A stretch of DNA of 64,000 nt from Peribacillus alkalitolerans (GTDB lineage: Bacteria > Bacillota > Bacilli > Bacillales > DSM-1321). The stretch is taken from NCBI RefSeq assembly GCF_010882125.1, contig NZ_JAAGVZ010000009.1, positions 116,767 to 180,766 of the forward strand, given 5' to 3'. The notes beneath the pieces were generated by a model. The model saw nothing but the letters and a program-made list of their open reading frames with translations. It was not told the origin of the DNA and did no database searches. Made by a program: the position numbers and the translations under genes. Positions within the stretch are counted from its first letter, which is position 1; the number at the start of each line of letters is the position of its first letter. Below are positions 38,511 through 48,196 of the stretch, piece by piece.

Positions 38511-38541
38511 TTTTTAATACTTAACAATAAAAATTTGTGCT

Positions 38542-38590
38542 AGAACCCCTTTTCATTTCATACATTTGAGATGAAAGGGGGTTCTTTTTT
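38542..38590 (+). terminator. Terminator with embedded yqfC Shine-Dalgarno
   Basis: AGAACCCCTTTTCAT (38542-38556) pairs with ATGAAAGGGGGTTCT (38571-38585; one G-U) around a 14-nt loop, then TTTTTT runs directly into the yqfC ATG at 38591. The GAAAGGGGG in the 3' arm is the yqfC ribosome site. Read-through RNA would be terminated or have the site hidden. Confidence 0.85.
38559..38566 (+). promoter_or_regulatory. Candidate sigma-E -10 of yqfCD in the terminator loop
   Basis: CATACATT is 7 of 8 to the sigma-E -10 (CATACAAT) and sits in the loop of the preceding terminator. yqfC-yqfD belong to the sigma-E regulon in B. subtilis. A start about 7 nt downstream would give a leader without the left stem arm. 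I could not identify a convincing -35. Confidence 0.4.
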
Positions 38591-38875
38591 ATGGCACGAA
38601 ATTGGGGGCAAACATTTAAACAACTTGTTGAAAAATCGATAGACCTTCCTAAAGATGTCATGATGGACCTTCCAAGGATCACAATGATTGGACAAATTCA
38701 TATTTACATAGAAAATCATCGAGGATTGTTGGCTTTTTCAGACAAGGAGATTCGCCTATTGTTAAAGCAAGGCCAGCTTTTAGTAAAAGGTAATGGATTT
38801 GTCATCAGGACCATTCTTCCGGAGGAAATATTGTTAGAAGGAAAAATTGAATCTGTATTATTTATCAATGAGTAG
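38591..38875 (+). CDS. yqfC: Sporulation protein YqfC
   Basis: A 94-residue protein of the YabP/YqfC family (LPKDVMMDLPRITMIGQIHIYIENHRGLLAF), made in the mother cell. It is paired with yqfD, 14 nt downstream. Function in spore formation is not defined in detail. The start is fixed by GAAAGGGGG at 9 nt. Confidence 0.93.
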   Translation: MARNWGQTFKQLVEKSIDLPKDVMMDLPRITMIGQIHIYIENHRGLLAFSDKEIRLLLKQGQLLVKGNGFVIRTILPEEILLEGKIESVLFINE

Positions 38876-38889
38876 CTCAGGAGGGGCCC

Positions 38890-40077
38890 ATGAAGAATCA
38901 TTGGATAAACTTTTTTTCAGGATATGTACAAGTGAAGGCACTAGGGATTGGGATCGAACGGTTTATCAATGAAATGGTTAGACGGAACATACCGATTTGG
39001 AATGTTAAACGGGTTGGGAATGAAATCGTCATTTTTTATATATCTCTAAAGGATATCCATAAACTGCGAGCCATTGTAAGAAAAAGCGATTGTAAGGTTA
39101 CCTTTAAACAACGTAAGGGAGCCCCTTTTTTAACAAAGAGGCTCTTAAAGAATAGTGGCTTTTTATTAGGTTTTATTTCCTTCCTACTCAGCTTATTCAT
39201 TTTGTCCAACATGGTATGGGGAATAGAAATCAAGGGTGCAAAGCCTGAAACTGAATATCAAATCAAACAAGAGTTGGACAAGATGGGTGTCGAAATTGGC
39301 AAAATACAATTTTTCCTGGATGACGTTGAAACGATTCAAAGGAAACTATCTGACCGGATAGGAGCGATTACATGGATAGGTGTGGAGTTAAAAGGGACAA
39401 CTTATCATTTTGAGGTAGTTGAAAAGAAGCAGCCGAAGGAAGCAGCTAAAATTTCAAGGCAACATCTTGTGGCATCCAAGAAAGCAATCATTCGAAAACT
39501 GTTTGTTGAAAAGGGCCAAGCCGTTGTTTCAATCAATGATTATGTACAAAAAGGGCAATTGTTGGTGTCTGGCATTTATGGAAATGAAAAGAATCCTGAA
39601 ATTGTGTCGGCTAAAGGTGAAATTATGGGTGAAACATGGTACAAAACAAGTATTGAAGTTCCGCTCAAAAGTACCTTCTCTGTTTTTTCAGGTAAAGAAC
39701 AAACTAAGCACTACATTACTATCTATGGTTTTGAAGTACCGGTTTGGGGCTTTAAAAAAGTGGATTATCCTCAATTTGAGACTGATGTTACAGTAAAACC
39801 ATTTTCTTTTCTTAAATGGAAACTTCCAATTTCTTATTCTAAAAAAGTGATCCGGGATAAAGAAGAGGTTACGAGAGAATATAAAAAGGATGAAGCAATT
39901 AAGCAAGGAATTCGTATGGCAAAGCAAGATCTTTCTAAAGTCATTCCATCTGATGCCAAAATCATTGGAGAAAAAATTTTGCACGAAAGCATTGATAATG
40001 GTAAAGTTAATTTATTAATCCATTATCAGGTAATCGAAAATATAGCGATTGGGCAACCCATCATCCAAGGAGACTGA
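38890..40077 (+). CDS. yqfD: Sporulation protein YqfD
   Basis: A 395-residue membrane protein with one helix at about 92-110 (FLLGFISFLLSLFILSNMVWG), a cytoplasmic N-terminal part and a large extracytoplasmic POTRA-like or stage-IV-type domain. AGGAGGGG precedes the ATG. It is expected to act with YqfC in the mother cell. phoH follows after 3 nt, so read-through into phoH is likely. Confidence 0.93.
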   Translation: MKNHWINFFSGYVQVKALGIGIERFINEMVRRNIPIWNVKRVGNEIVIFYISLKDIHKLRAIVRKSDCKVTFKQRKGAPFLTKRLLKNSGFLLGFISFLLSLFILSNMVWGIEIKGAKPETEYQIKQELDKMGVEIGKIQFFLDDVETIQRKLSDRIGAITWIGVELKGTTYHFEVVEKKQPKEAAKISRQHLVASKKAIIRKLFVEKGQAVVSINDYVQKGQLLVSGIYGNEKNPEIVSAKGEIMGETWYKTSIEVPLKSTFSVFSGKEQTKHYITIYGFEVPVWGFKKVDYPQFETDVTVKPFSFLKWKLPISYSKKVIRDKEEVTREYKKDEAIKQGIRMAKQDLSKVIPSDAKIIGEKILHESIDNGKVNLLIHYQVIENIAIGQPIIQGD

Positions 40078-40080
40078 GTA

Positions 40081-41043
40081 ATGACAGAAGATCAGAAGAT
40101 GTTAAATTTACAGCTTGAATCCCCAAATGAAGCATTATCATTATTGGGTATTTCAGACTCGAATTTAAAAGTCCTTGAAGAAGAATTGGACGTAACCATC
40201 ATTACTAGGGGAGAATCCATTTCTATTGGAGGGGAATTATCTTCAGCTGAGCAAGCGTACAAAATTATTGCTGCTTTGCTACAAGTCATCAGAAAGGGAA
40301 TTGCCATTAGTTCCCGCGACGTCACATATGCAATTCAATTATCTAAAAGGGGTACACTAGAGTACTTTCATGAAATATATGAAGAAGAAATTGCCAAAAA
40401 TGCAAAAGGAAAAAGTATTCGAATTAAAACACTTGGACAAAAACATTACATCCAGGCCATAAAGAACAATGATTTGGTATTTGGAATCGGTCCTGCAGGG
40501 ACAGGAAAGACTTACTTAGCTGTCGTCATGGCAGTCACTGCACTGAAGAACGGTGCAGTGAAAAAAATCATCCTAACAAGACCTGCAGTTGAGGCTGGTG
40601 AAAGCCTAGGATTTTTACCAGGTGATTTGAAAGAGAAAGTGGATCCTTACTTACGTCCATTGTATGATGCACTTCATGATGTTTTAGGATTGGATCAAAC
40701 GGCAAGATTGCTTGAAAGGGGCATTATCGAAATAGCTCCGCTAGCCTATATGAGGGGAAGAACGTTGGATGATGCATTCGTTATTCTCGATGAGGCACAA
40801 AATACGACACATGCACAAATGAAGATGTTTTTAACGAGGCTTGGTTTTGGTTCGAAAATGGTCATTACAGGTGACAAATCACAAATTGACCTTCCTAGAG
40901 GTGTAAAATCAGGACTAGTCGCAGTAGAAGAAATTCTAAAAGAAGTAAATGGTCTCCGCTTTATCTATATGGAGCATAGCGATGTAGTAAGACATCCGTT
41001 AGTCGGACGTATTATACAGGCATACGATAAAATAGAGCAATAA
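40081..41043 (+). CDS. phoH: PhoH-like ATPase
   Basis: A 320-residue P-loop ATPase with Walker A GPAGTGKTYLA (about 139-149) and Walker B VILDEAQN. PhoH proteins are predicted RNA-linked ATPases; the link to ybeY nearby supports an rRNA maturation role. In B. subtilis it is yqfE. An N-terminal KH-like segment precedes the ATPase. Confidence 0.94.
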   Translation: MTEDQKMLNLQLESPNEALSLLGISDSNLKVLEEELDVTIITRGESISIGGELSSAEQAYKIIAALLQVIRKGIAISSRDVTYAIQLSKRGTLEYFHEIYEEEIAKNAKGKSIRIKTLGQKHYIQAIKNNDLVFGIGPAGTGKTYLAVVMAVTALKNGAVKKIILTRPAVEAGESLGFLPGDLKEKVDPYLRPLYDALHDVLGLDQTARLLERGIIEIAPLAYMRGRTLDDAFVILDEAQNTTHAQMKMFLTRLGFGSKMVITGDKSQIDLPRGVKSGLVAVEEILKEVNGLRFIYMEHSDVVRHPLVGRIIQAYDKIEQ

Positions 41044-41077
41044 AAAAATTCGCTGGATTACCCAGCGAATTTTTTTG
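41042..41077. terminator. phoH terminator, bidirectional
   Basis: A 15-bp perfect stem (41042-41056 with 41062-41076) around a 5-nt loop with seven A and seven T residues at its ends. Confidence 0.93.
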
Positions 41078-41082
41078 CACTT

Positions 41083-41151
41083 TTAGAAACTGTGAATGGG
41101 TTGGAAGAACAGAGAATCTAGGCAATAGTCAATTCTAGGAATAAAGTACAT
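41083..41151 (-). CDS. Possible 22-residue peptide opposite the phoH-pgpH gap
   Basis: On the minus strand GGAGG lies 7 nt before an ATG that opens a 22-codon frame (MYFIPRIDYCLDSLFFQ and so on) and ends just before the bidirectional phoH terminator. There is no recognised homologue. The site could be chance; the rest of the 330-bp gap holds only a small CGCCAATTGGCG palindrome (about 41192-41203). Confidence 0.25.
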   Translation of the reverse strand: MYFIPRIDYCLDSLFFQPIHSF

Positions 41152-41373
41152 GGGCAACCTCCAAATTGTCTTCACCTTTAGCTCGCCAATTGGCGGGTTT
41201 TCTAACATAAATAATAAAAAAGAGTTAAAAGCTCTTGATTAAATATCTAGTCGTTTAGGGTCTTTTCTTTTTAAGGATGAAACTTGTCCCAAAAACTGTT
41301 ATGATTTTTAGAAAGTACATATAGCATCCTACCTATAGAAAAAAGCAATGGTTTGCAAGTATGGGAGGTCAAA

Positions 41374-43587
41374 ATGGATTTAACGATATTGATAGAGAAA
41401 ACGAAAAACCTGCTTCAAAATAGGTTTTTTCAAATGCTGTTATTTTTAATACTAGGCCTATTCTCTTTTATTCTTATGTATAACAATGTTAAGCCTGAGA
41501 AAGTGGATGTCCGACTCCTTGAGGCATCTCCTCAAACCATTCGTGCTCCCAAAACAATCGAAGATATAGAGAAGACAGAATTAGAGAAACAGAATATTCT
41601 TAAGCAAGTCCCTGATGAATATGTCTTAAAAAGGGAGGTTACACAAAATCGTCTCGACTTACTAACATCTATCTTTGATGCTGTTAAAGAGGTTCAAGCT
41701 GAAAAAGAGAACCTTTTAGAACAACAAGAAAAAATTAATCAACTAAATGCACAGGCGACAGAAGAATCCACAAAGTTACCGGATGCTAAGATACCAACGG
41801 TTGATGAACAGTTGAATTCTGTGAAGAATAAAATGACTGAAGACATAAATAAATCTATACCTGACTGGGCTTATCGTTCAATGATTATGGCAAAGCCTTC
41901 AGACCTGCAAACAGCACAAGATGCAACCTTAACTGCCGTAAATACTGTAATGAGTAACCAAGTTTCTGCAGATGAAGTAGAAAATGCCAAAAAGAACGTT
42001 GAACAACAATTGCAATACACAAGTTTGAATTCAGAATTAAGAAGAGCTTCCATAGAATTAGGAAGATTTGTTGTTACGCAAAATTATTTCTTGGACCGTG
42101 ATAAAACAGAGGAAGCAAGACAAAATGCTATCGAAAGTGTTGAACCCGTAAGAATTTTACAGGGACAAGTCATCGTAGAACAAGGGCAGCTAGTTGATCG
42201 TGAAATATATCGACAACTTGAATTAACGGGATTGTTGGATACGAATAATTCCATTTTTCCTTTTATTGGATTGGGTTCCTTCCTGTTTTTATTAATGGGG
42301 GCCTTGTATCATTACTTCCAAAACTATGTTGATGAAGATGGTGAAAATAATAAAACGACTCAGCTTCTTATTTTTAGCTTAGTGTTTATGTTAGCTATCA
42401 TTATCATGAAAACCCTTAGCCTTTTCACTAAGAATGATTTAATTGAATCAGGCTACTTCTTCCCTGCGGCTATGGGAGCGATGCTTGTCAAGATTCTTTT
42501 AAATGATCGATTTGCGACTGCATTCACAATTGTGATGAGTCTTTTTGCAACTCTCATATTTAATGTAGGTACAACGAGCCAGCTTAATTACGTTATTGGA
42601 ATTTATGTGCTTTTAAGTGGTTTGGCGGGAATTTTGTTATTATCAACCCGAAACTTCCGTTCGAAAATCTTACAGGCTGGCCTACTTTTATCGTTAGTGA
42701 ACTTAACGATCATTTTTTCAATATTATTTATCATGGATGTACAATTCAGTAATATGGAATATGCCTTCTATACACTGGCAGCATTTGTTTCAGGACTTGT
42801 TTCTTCTGTACTGACCATTGGGCTGTTGCCGTTTTTTGAAGCAGGGTTTGGTATTATCTCCACTATTAAGTTGATTGAATTATCCAACCCAAATCATCCA
42901 TTGCTAAGAAAGATCCTTACTGAGGCACCTGGAACCTATCATCACAGTGTAATGGTTGCGAATTTAGCAGAGGCAGCCTGTGAGGCAATAGGTGCGAATG
43001 GATTATTGGCGCGTGTAGGCTGTTATTATCATGATATTGGAAAGACGAAAAGACCACAGTTCTTTATTGAAAATCAAATGAATATAGAAAACCCACATGA
43101 TAGGCTGGCACCGGCTACAAGCAAGGACATCATTGTTGCACATGCTGTAGATGGAGGGAAGATGTTAAGAAGATATAAAATGCCGCAGGAAATAATCGAT
43201 ATCGCTGAACAGCATCATGGAACCACATTATTGAAGTTCTTTTATCATAAAGCGGTTAATGATGGAGAAAATGTTAGTGAAATAGAATATCGTTATCCTG
43301 GTCCAAAGGCACAGACAAAAGAAACGGCAATTGTCGGTATTGCAGATAGTGTAGAAGCGGCAGTCCGTTCATTGAAACAGCCAACACCTGACACTATTAA
43401 AAAGCTAGTGAAAAGCATTATTCAAGACCGTCTTAAGGACGAGCAATTTGATGAATGTGATATTACGATGAAGGAATTGAATATCGTTGAAAAGTCATTG
43501 TGTGAAACAATGAATGGAATCTTCCATTCACGTATCGAGTATCCAGAGTTTAATAATACGAACCAAAAGAAGGGTGATAAACTGTGA
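41374..43587 (+). CDS. pgpH: c-di-AMP phosphodiesterase PgpH (7TM-HD)
   Basis: A 737-residue membrane HD-domain protein. One N-terminal helix (about 20-38) is followed by a large extracytoplasmic domain (about 45-280), seven helices (about 290-490) and the cytoplasmic HD domain with His553-Asp554 (YYHDIGK). It degrades the second messenger c-di-AMP. The start at 41374 follows GGGAGG. The stop overlaps the ybeY start (GTGA). The B. subtilis name is yqfF. Confidence 0.95.
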   Translation: MDLTILIEKTKNLLQNRFFQMLLFLILGLFSFILMYNNVKPEKVDVRLLEASPQTIRAPKTIEDIEKTELEKQNILKQVPDEYVLKREVTQNRLDLLTSIFDAVKEVQAEKENLLEQQEKINQLNAQATEESTKLPDAKIPTVDEQLNSVKNKMTEDINKSIPDWAYRSMIMAKPSDLQTAQDATLTAVNTVMSNQVSADEVENAKKNVEQQLQYTSLNSELRRASIELGRFVVTQNYFLDRDKTEEARQNAIESVEPVRILQGQVIVEQGQLVDREIYRQLELTGLLDTNNSIFPFIGLGSFLFLLMGALYHYFQNYVDEDGENNKTTQLLIFSLVFMLAIIIMKTLSLFTKNDLIESGYFFPAAMGAMLVKILLNDRFATAFTIVMSLFATLIFNVGTTSQLNYVIGIYVLLSGLAGILLLSTRNFRSKILQAGLLLSLVNLTIIFSILFIMDVQFSNMEYAFYTLAAFVSGLVSSVLTIGLLPFFEAGFGIISTIKLIELSNPNHPLLRKILTEAPGTYHHSVMVANLAEAACEAIGANGLLARVGCYYHDIGKTKRPQFFIENQMNIENPHDRLAPATSKDIIVAHAVDGGKMLRRYKMPQEIIDIAEQHHGTTLLKFFYHKAVNDGENVSEIEYRYPGPKAQTKETAIVGIADSVEAAVRSLKQPTPDTIKKLVKSIIQDRLKDEQFDECDITMKELNIVEKSLCETMNGIFHSRIEYPEFNNTNQKKGDKL

Positions 43588-44054
43588 GATTGAATATAGA
43601 TTTCACTGATGAGACAAGTCAGGTAGAAGAAAAAGATATGGACCTTGTTAGTAGAGTTTTACTGTTTGCTGCTGAAAATGAAAATATCGGACCCGAGACG
43701 GAAATTTCGATTACTTTTGTAAACAATGAGCAAATTAGGGAAATCAACAAAGAGTACCGTGGAAAAGACGCCCCTACCGATGTCATTTCTTTCGCAATGG
43801 AAGAACTGGGGGAGGACGAAATACAAATTGTTGGGATGGAAATGCCTAGAGTTTTGGGGGATATCATCATTTCCATTGATCGGACGAAGGAACAGGCGGA
43901 GGATTATGGACATACCTTCGAACGAGAACTCGGCTTTTTGGCACTTCATGGATTCCTGCATTTACTTGGCTACGATCATATGACTGAAGCTGATGAGAAA
44001 AAGATGTTCTCTAAACAAAAGGAAATATTGGATGCTTATGGACTACAAAGATAA
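43584..44054 (+). CDS. ybeY: Endoribonuclease YbeY
   Basis: A 156-residue zinc ribonuclease for 16S rRNA 3' end maturation and 70S quality control. His122, His126 and His132 in [11 protein letters not shown] bind the metal. The GTG start overlaps the pgpH stop by 4 nt. Partner genes phoH and era lie nearby. The B. subtilis name is yqfG. Confidence 0.96.
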   Translation: MRLNIDFTDETSQVEEKDMDLVSRVLLFAAENENIGPETEISITFVNNEQIREINKEYRGKDAPTDVISFAMEELGEDEIQIVGMEMPRVLGDIIISIDRTKEQAEDYGHTFERELGFLALHGFLHLLGYDHMTEADEKKMFSKQKEILDAYGLQR

Positions 44055-44421
44055 TAAACATGATCAAAATAGATTATTTCATAGTTTTGGCTTTGCCATA
44101 TCCGGTATTTTCCATACAGTGAAAAATGAACGTAATATGCAGATACATGTTTTTGTAACTGTTCTAACCATAATCTTAGGATCCATGCTATCCTTATCAA
44201 TCATAGAATGGTTATTCATTTTGTCTGCGATTGCAGGGACTTTATCATTAGAATTAATTAATACGGCCATTGAGAATACAGTAGACTTAGTAACTGAAAA
44301 GCGGCATCCGCTTGCAAAGATTGCCAAAGATGTGGCTGCAGGTGCCGTGCTTATTTATGCACTCTATTCTGTCATTATCGGCTGTATTATTTTCTTGCCT
44401 AAAATTTATCGTTATTTATAA
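44038..44421 (+). CDS. dgkA: Undecaprenol kinase DgkA
   Basis: A 127-residue integral membrane kinase with three helices and the family motif [17 protein letters not shown]. In Gram-positives the substrate is undecaprenol, recycling the cell-wall lipid carrier. The start [11 protein letters not shown] resembles B. subtilis DgkA; ATG at 44032 is an alternative with better spacing. It overlaps ybeY by 17 nt. cdd, which normally follows, is absent. Confidence 0.92.
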   Translation: MDYKDNKHDQNRLFHSFGFAISGIFHTVKNERNMQIHVFVTVLTIILGSMLSLSIIEWLFILSAIAGTLSLELINTAIENTVDLVTEKRHPLAKIAKDVAAGAVLIYALYSVIIGCIIFLPKIYRYL

Positions 44422-44648
44422 AATATGGTAGACTAATCCATGTTAAAGGTCTATAAGTGCTTTCAAGTGGAATGAAAAATATTGTTAGAAAATTCTGACA
44501 AAAATATTACACTTTTGCTACATTCAACATTGGACAAGGAAATTAATGTAAAATAAATTTACATCCCCTTTGGTCATATTAACTAGTAAAAATGATGGCA
44601 AAAACTTTAACATTAAAAATATCATGACCAATTTCACCGGAGGATTAC

Positions 44649-45560
44649 ATGACAACTAAACAAAGTTATAAATCAGGATTTATTTCAATCATTGGACGAC
44701 CTAACGTTGGGAAATCTACTTTTCTAAATCGGGTTATCGGACAAAAGATTGCTATCATGAGTGATAAACCGCAAACAACAAGGAATAAAGTACAGGGTGT
44801 ATTGACAATAAATGATGCACAAATGGTTTTTATCGATACACCTGGTATTCACAAACCAAAGCATAAGCTTGGGGACTTCATGATGAAGGTTGCTACCAAC
44901 ACCTTAAAGGGAGTTGATTTAATTCTATTTATGATAAATGCAGAGGAAGGGTGGGGTCGTGGAGATGAATTCATAATTGAAAAATTAAAAACGGTCAAGA
45001 CACCAGTTTTTCTAGTCATTAATAAAATAGATCAAGTTCATCCTGACACATTGTTGCCTCTTATTGAAAAGTATAAGGAACAATTTGACTTTAAGGCAGT
45101 TGTCCCGATTTCTGCTTTAGAGGGTAATAATGTAGATACACTATTAACCCAAATTAAGGAATTATTGCCTGAAGGACCACAATATTATCCAGCAGACCAA
45201 GTAACAGACCATCCTGAGCGATTTATCATTTCAGAATTAATTCGAGAAAAGGCCCTACACCTTACAAGAGAAGAAGTTCCTCATTCAATTGCCGTCACTA
45301 TCGAATCAATTAAAAAAGCGGATGACAGTGAAAAAATTCATGTCATGGCTACGATTGTAATCGAGCGTGATTCCCAGAAAGGTATTGTGATTGGAAAGCA
45401 AGGGAAAATGCTCAAAGAAATTGGGCTGCGTGCTCGAAAGGATATTGAGCAATTATTAGGGTCTAAGGTTTATCTGGAATTATGGGTCAAGGTCCAAAAG
45501 GATTGGCGCAACAAGATGTCCCAATTACGTGATTATGGATTTAGAGAAGATGAGTATTAA
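44649..45560 (+). CDS. era: GTPase Era
   Basis: A 303-residue GTPase for 16S rRNA and 30S maturation. The G1 motif GRPNVGKST is at 16-24, G3 DTPG and G4 NKID follow, and a C-terminal KH domain ([20 protein letters not shown]) contacts the 3' end of 16S rRNA. CGGAGG lies 6 nt before the ATG. The gap between dgkA and era holds no gene. Confidence 0.97.
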   Translation: MTTKQSYKSGFISIIGRPNVGKSTFLNRVIGQKIAIMSDKPQTTRNKVQGVLTINDAQMVFIDTPGIHKPKHKLGDFMMKVATNTLKGVDLILFMINAEEGWGRGDEFIIEKLKTVKTPVFLVINKIDQVHPDTLLPLIEKYKEQFDFKAVVPISALEGNNVDTLLTQIKELLPEGPQYYPADQVTDHPERFIISELIREKALHLTREEVPHSIAVTIESIKKADDSEKIHVMATIVIERDSQKGIVIGKQGKMLKEIGLRARKDIEQLLGSKVYLELWVKVQKDWRNKMSQLRDYGFREDEY

Positions 45561-45598
45561 TTGTAGCTTTTTGATACTAATTGTTGATTTGGCACTTG

Positions 45599-45788
45599 GT
45601 TGATTGGAGCGGAAGGTGCGAGACTCCTCGAAATTACATTCGCATTTCCTTCGTGCGGTGTAATTCAAGGATGTTTATTCAATGTCCTGCAGGAGCAGCG
45701 GAACAGGTGAGATCCCACAGGTGTAAGGCGTAGAGAATGCTCATCGGCCGCCCCGTGGAAAGTGAGCATCCTCTCGCTGCAATCAACA
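45599..45788. repeat. GC-rich palindromic repeat, copy 3, with nested insert
   Basis: It matches copy 2 (GGAGCGGAAGGTGCGAGACTCCT start, CCCCGTGGAAAGTGAGCATCC end, CAATCAAC terminus) but about 60 bp (roughly 45630-45689) interrupts it after ACTCCT. The insert is AT-rich, can fold on itself (AATTACATTCGCA with TGCGGTGTAATT) and ends AATGTCCT. Confidence 0.85.
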
Positions 45789-45966
45789 GGCTAGTTTAAA
45801 AGAGCAAAATCTTTTGTTCTGACTATTCGTGTTTAGTGAAAGTACCATTCTTCTTGAAACTTGGCTATTTACAAAAATTGTATCTCATGAAAATTTAAAA
45901 CATCGGTCAAGATAATCTTAAGGTTTGGGATTTACATGCTAGTTTTACACGAAAGGTGGGCTTAAC

Positions 45967-46110
45967 ATGTTAGATTTTACTTGGAAGGTTTTTTCTCAGA
46001 CAGGTAATATTGACACCTATTTACTGTTTAAAGAGCTACAAGTGGAGAGACAAGATGGACCCGAATTAATTCAGGAAGAGCTAGCAGAAATGGATTTTCC
46101 AATCTCCTAA
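45967..46110 (+). CDS. yqzL: YqzL family small protein
   Basis: A 47-residue protein, MLDFTWKVFSQTGNIDTYLL, matching B. subtilis YqzL, which also lies between era and recO. The C-terminal half is acidic. GAAAGGTGGG precedes the ATG. Function unknown; likely co-transcribed with recO 33 nt downstream. Confidence 0.9.
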   Translation: MLDFTWKVFSQTGNIDTYLLFKELQVERQDGPELIQEELAEMDFPIS

Positions 46111-46143
46111 TAAGATATCTGGCTGGATGGAAGGTGGCTTGTC

Positions 46144-46896
46144 TTGTTGCAAAAATGTGAAGGCATTGTCATTCGCCGGACAGACTATGGAGAAAATAAT
46201 AAAATTATAACTATTTACTCAAGAGAAATGGGTAAAGTCGGAGTGATGGCAAGAGGGGCAAACAAGCCAAATAGTAGGCTCTCTTCCGTCACTCAATTAT
46301 TTTACTATGGGTATTTTCTCTTTCAGTCTTCAACTGGTTTAGGAAGCCTAAATCAAGGGGAATCGATTGATTCGTTTCGTCATATCAGAGAAGACATTGT
46401 AGCAACCGCATATGCTTCTTTTGTGGTTGAATTGCTTGATAAGGCTACGGAGGACAAGAAGCCCAATCCTTTTTTATTTGAATTGTTATATCAGACATTA
46501 CATTACATAGATGAAGGATATGATCCTGAAATTCTAGCTTTTATTTTTGAAATGAAACTATTGCCTTTATTCGGCTTAAAGCCGATTTTAGACCATTGTG
46601 CAGTATGTGGTGCAACAGAAGGTGAGTTTTCTTTTTCGATAAAGGAAGGCGGCTTCTTGTGTCATAGATGCTTGGAAAAGGATCCTTATCATAAAAAAAT
46701 TTCACAGCAGATTGTTAGATTACTTCGTTTGTTTTATTATTTCGACTTGAATAGATTAGGCAATATTTCATTGAAAGACGAGACGAAGGCACAATTAAGA
46801 GTCATATTGGATGCTTATTATGATGAATATGCAGGGGTTCAATTAAAATCAAAGAAATTCTTAAAACAAATGGATCAACTGAAAGGCTTGTTTTAA
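46144..46896 (+). CDS. recO: DNA repair protein RecO
   Basis: A 250-residue recombination mediator that loads RecA with RecR. An N-terminal OB fold is followed by a helical domain and a four-cysteine zinc site: Cys152, Cys155, Cys173 and Cys176. The TTG start at 46144 follows AAGGTGG. It is in the era-yqzL-recO order typical of Bacilli. Confidence 0.96.
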   Translation: MLQKCEGIVIRRTDYGENNKIITIYSREMGKVGVMARGANKPNSRLSSVTQLFYYGYFLFQSSTGLGSLNQGESIDSFRHIREDIVATAYASFVVELLDKATEDKKPNPFLFELLYQTLHYIDEGYDPEILAFIFEMKLLPLFGLKPILDHCAVCGATEGEFSFSIKEGGFLCHRCLEKDPYHKKISQQIVRLLRLFYYFDLNRLGNISLKDETKAQLRVILDAYYDEYAGVQLKSKKFLKQMDQLKGLF

Positions 46897-46917
46897 ATAA
46901 AAAATGGTGGCTAAAAG

Positions 46918-46946
46918 TTGACATTCATCTATGAGTTGTATACAAT
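46918..46946 (+). promoter_or_regulatory. glyQS promoter
   Basis: A perfect TTGACA (46918-46923), 17-nt spacer and TACAAT (46941-46946), immediately before the T-box leader. Confidence 0.85.
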
Positions 46947-46954
46947 CCTTAGTA

Positions 46955-47169
46955 TTAAAATAGTTGCGACGAAGGAAAGGAGTACCTGTCGATTCTATAA
47001 AAGCGAACCTGGGATGGTGTAAGCCAGGGTATAGGACAACAGGGAAGGGCATTCCAGAGCAAATGAAGCCTGTTACTCAGGCAAAAGAGGTCGTCTATTG
47101 ACGGCAAATAGGGTGGAACCGCGGGTAAACTCTCGTCCCTATGCTTATGCATAGTGATGGGAGTTTTTT
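46955..47169 (+). promoter_or_regulatory. Glycine T-box riboswitch
   Basis: The leader has the T-box features in order: GGAAAGGAGTA at the stem I base, the distal GGGATGGTG loop, a probable GGC glycine specifier at 47048-47050, the T-box AGGGTGGAACCGCG (47110-47123) and a terminator (47128-47144 with 47149-47165, then T-tract). Uncharged tRNA-Gly would stabilise the antiterminator and switch on glyQS. The specifier assignment is inferred from layout and the downstream genes. Confidence 0.93.
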
Positions 47170-47305
47170 TGTTCTACTTTACAGATTAATTGCCATCAAT
47201 GGAATATGTTGACTGCTGATTGAAAGCTGAGAGTATTAGAGCAAATAACGTTTTCATGACTCGCCACTTGTGTAATTTTTACCTAAAAATATTTGGAGGT
47301 GCTTT

Positions 47306-48196
47306 ATGAATATTCAAAACATGATATTAACTTTGCAAAAGCATTGGTCCGATCATGGATGCATTCTTATGCAGGCTTATGACACAGAAAAAGGTGCCGG
47401 AACGATGAGTCCTTATACGTTCCTACGCGCCATTGGACCAGAACCTTGGAATGTGGCATATGTGGAGCCATCCAGACGACCTGCTGACGGACGTTACGGA
47501 GAAAATCCAAACCGTCTTTATCAACATCATCAATTCCAAGTAATTATGAAGCCATCACCTGACAACATCCAGGAGCTCTATTTGGATTCATTAAGAGCAC
47601 TAGGCATCAATCCTTTAGAACATGATATCCGTTTCGTAGAAGACAACTGGGAGAATCCATCTCTAGGTTGTGCGGGACTTGGATGGGAAGTCTGGCTTGA
47701 TGGGATGGAAATTACTCAATTTACTTACTTCCAACAAGTTGGAGGATTGGAATGTAGACCAGTCTCTGTAGAGATTACATATGGTATCGAAAGACTAGCT
47801 TCTTATATCCAAGACAAGGAAAATGTATTTGATCTGGAATGGACAGAGGGGTTTACTATTCGAGATATTTTTGGACAGCCTGAGTTTGAGCATTCGAAAT
47901 ATACATTTGAAACTTCGGATACAGACATGCTTTTCTCGTTGTTTTCAATTTATGAAAAAGAAGCTCATCGACAGATGGAAGAGGGACTTGTCCATCCTGC
48001 TTATGATTATGTATTAAAGTGTTCTCATACATTCAATTTACTGGACGCAAAAGGGGCTATTTCGGTAACAGAAAGAACAGGTTATATAGCTAGATGCCGT
48101 AACCTCGCTCGTAAAGTTGCAAAAACCTTTTATGATGAACGGGAAAAGCTTGGCTTCCCAATCTTAAACAAGAAGGGAGAGGACACTAATGAGTAA
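47306..48196 (+). CDS. glyQ: Glycyl-tRNA synthetase alpha subunit
   Basis: A 296-residue class II catalytic subunit of the alpha2beta2 enzyme. The family start [19 protein letters not shown] and the glycyl-adenylate site motifs ([16 protein letters not shown]) are present. TTGGAGGTG precedes the ATG. It overlaps glyS by 8 nt. Confidence 0.97.
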   Translation: MNIQNMILTLQKHWSDHGCILMQAYDTEKGAGTMSPYTFLRAIGPEPWNVAYVEPSRRPADGRYGENPNRLYQHHQFQVIMKPSPDNIQELYLDSLRALGINPLEHDIRFVEDNWENPSLGCAGLGWEVWLDGMEITQFTYFQQVGGLECRPVSVEITYGIERLASYIQDKENVFDLEWTEGFTIRDIFGQPEFEHSKYTFETSDTDMLFSLFSIYEKEAHRQMEEGLVHPAYDYVLKCSHTFNLLDAKGAISVTERTGYIARCRNLARKVAKTFYDEREKLGFPILNKKGEDTNE

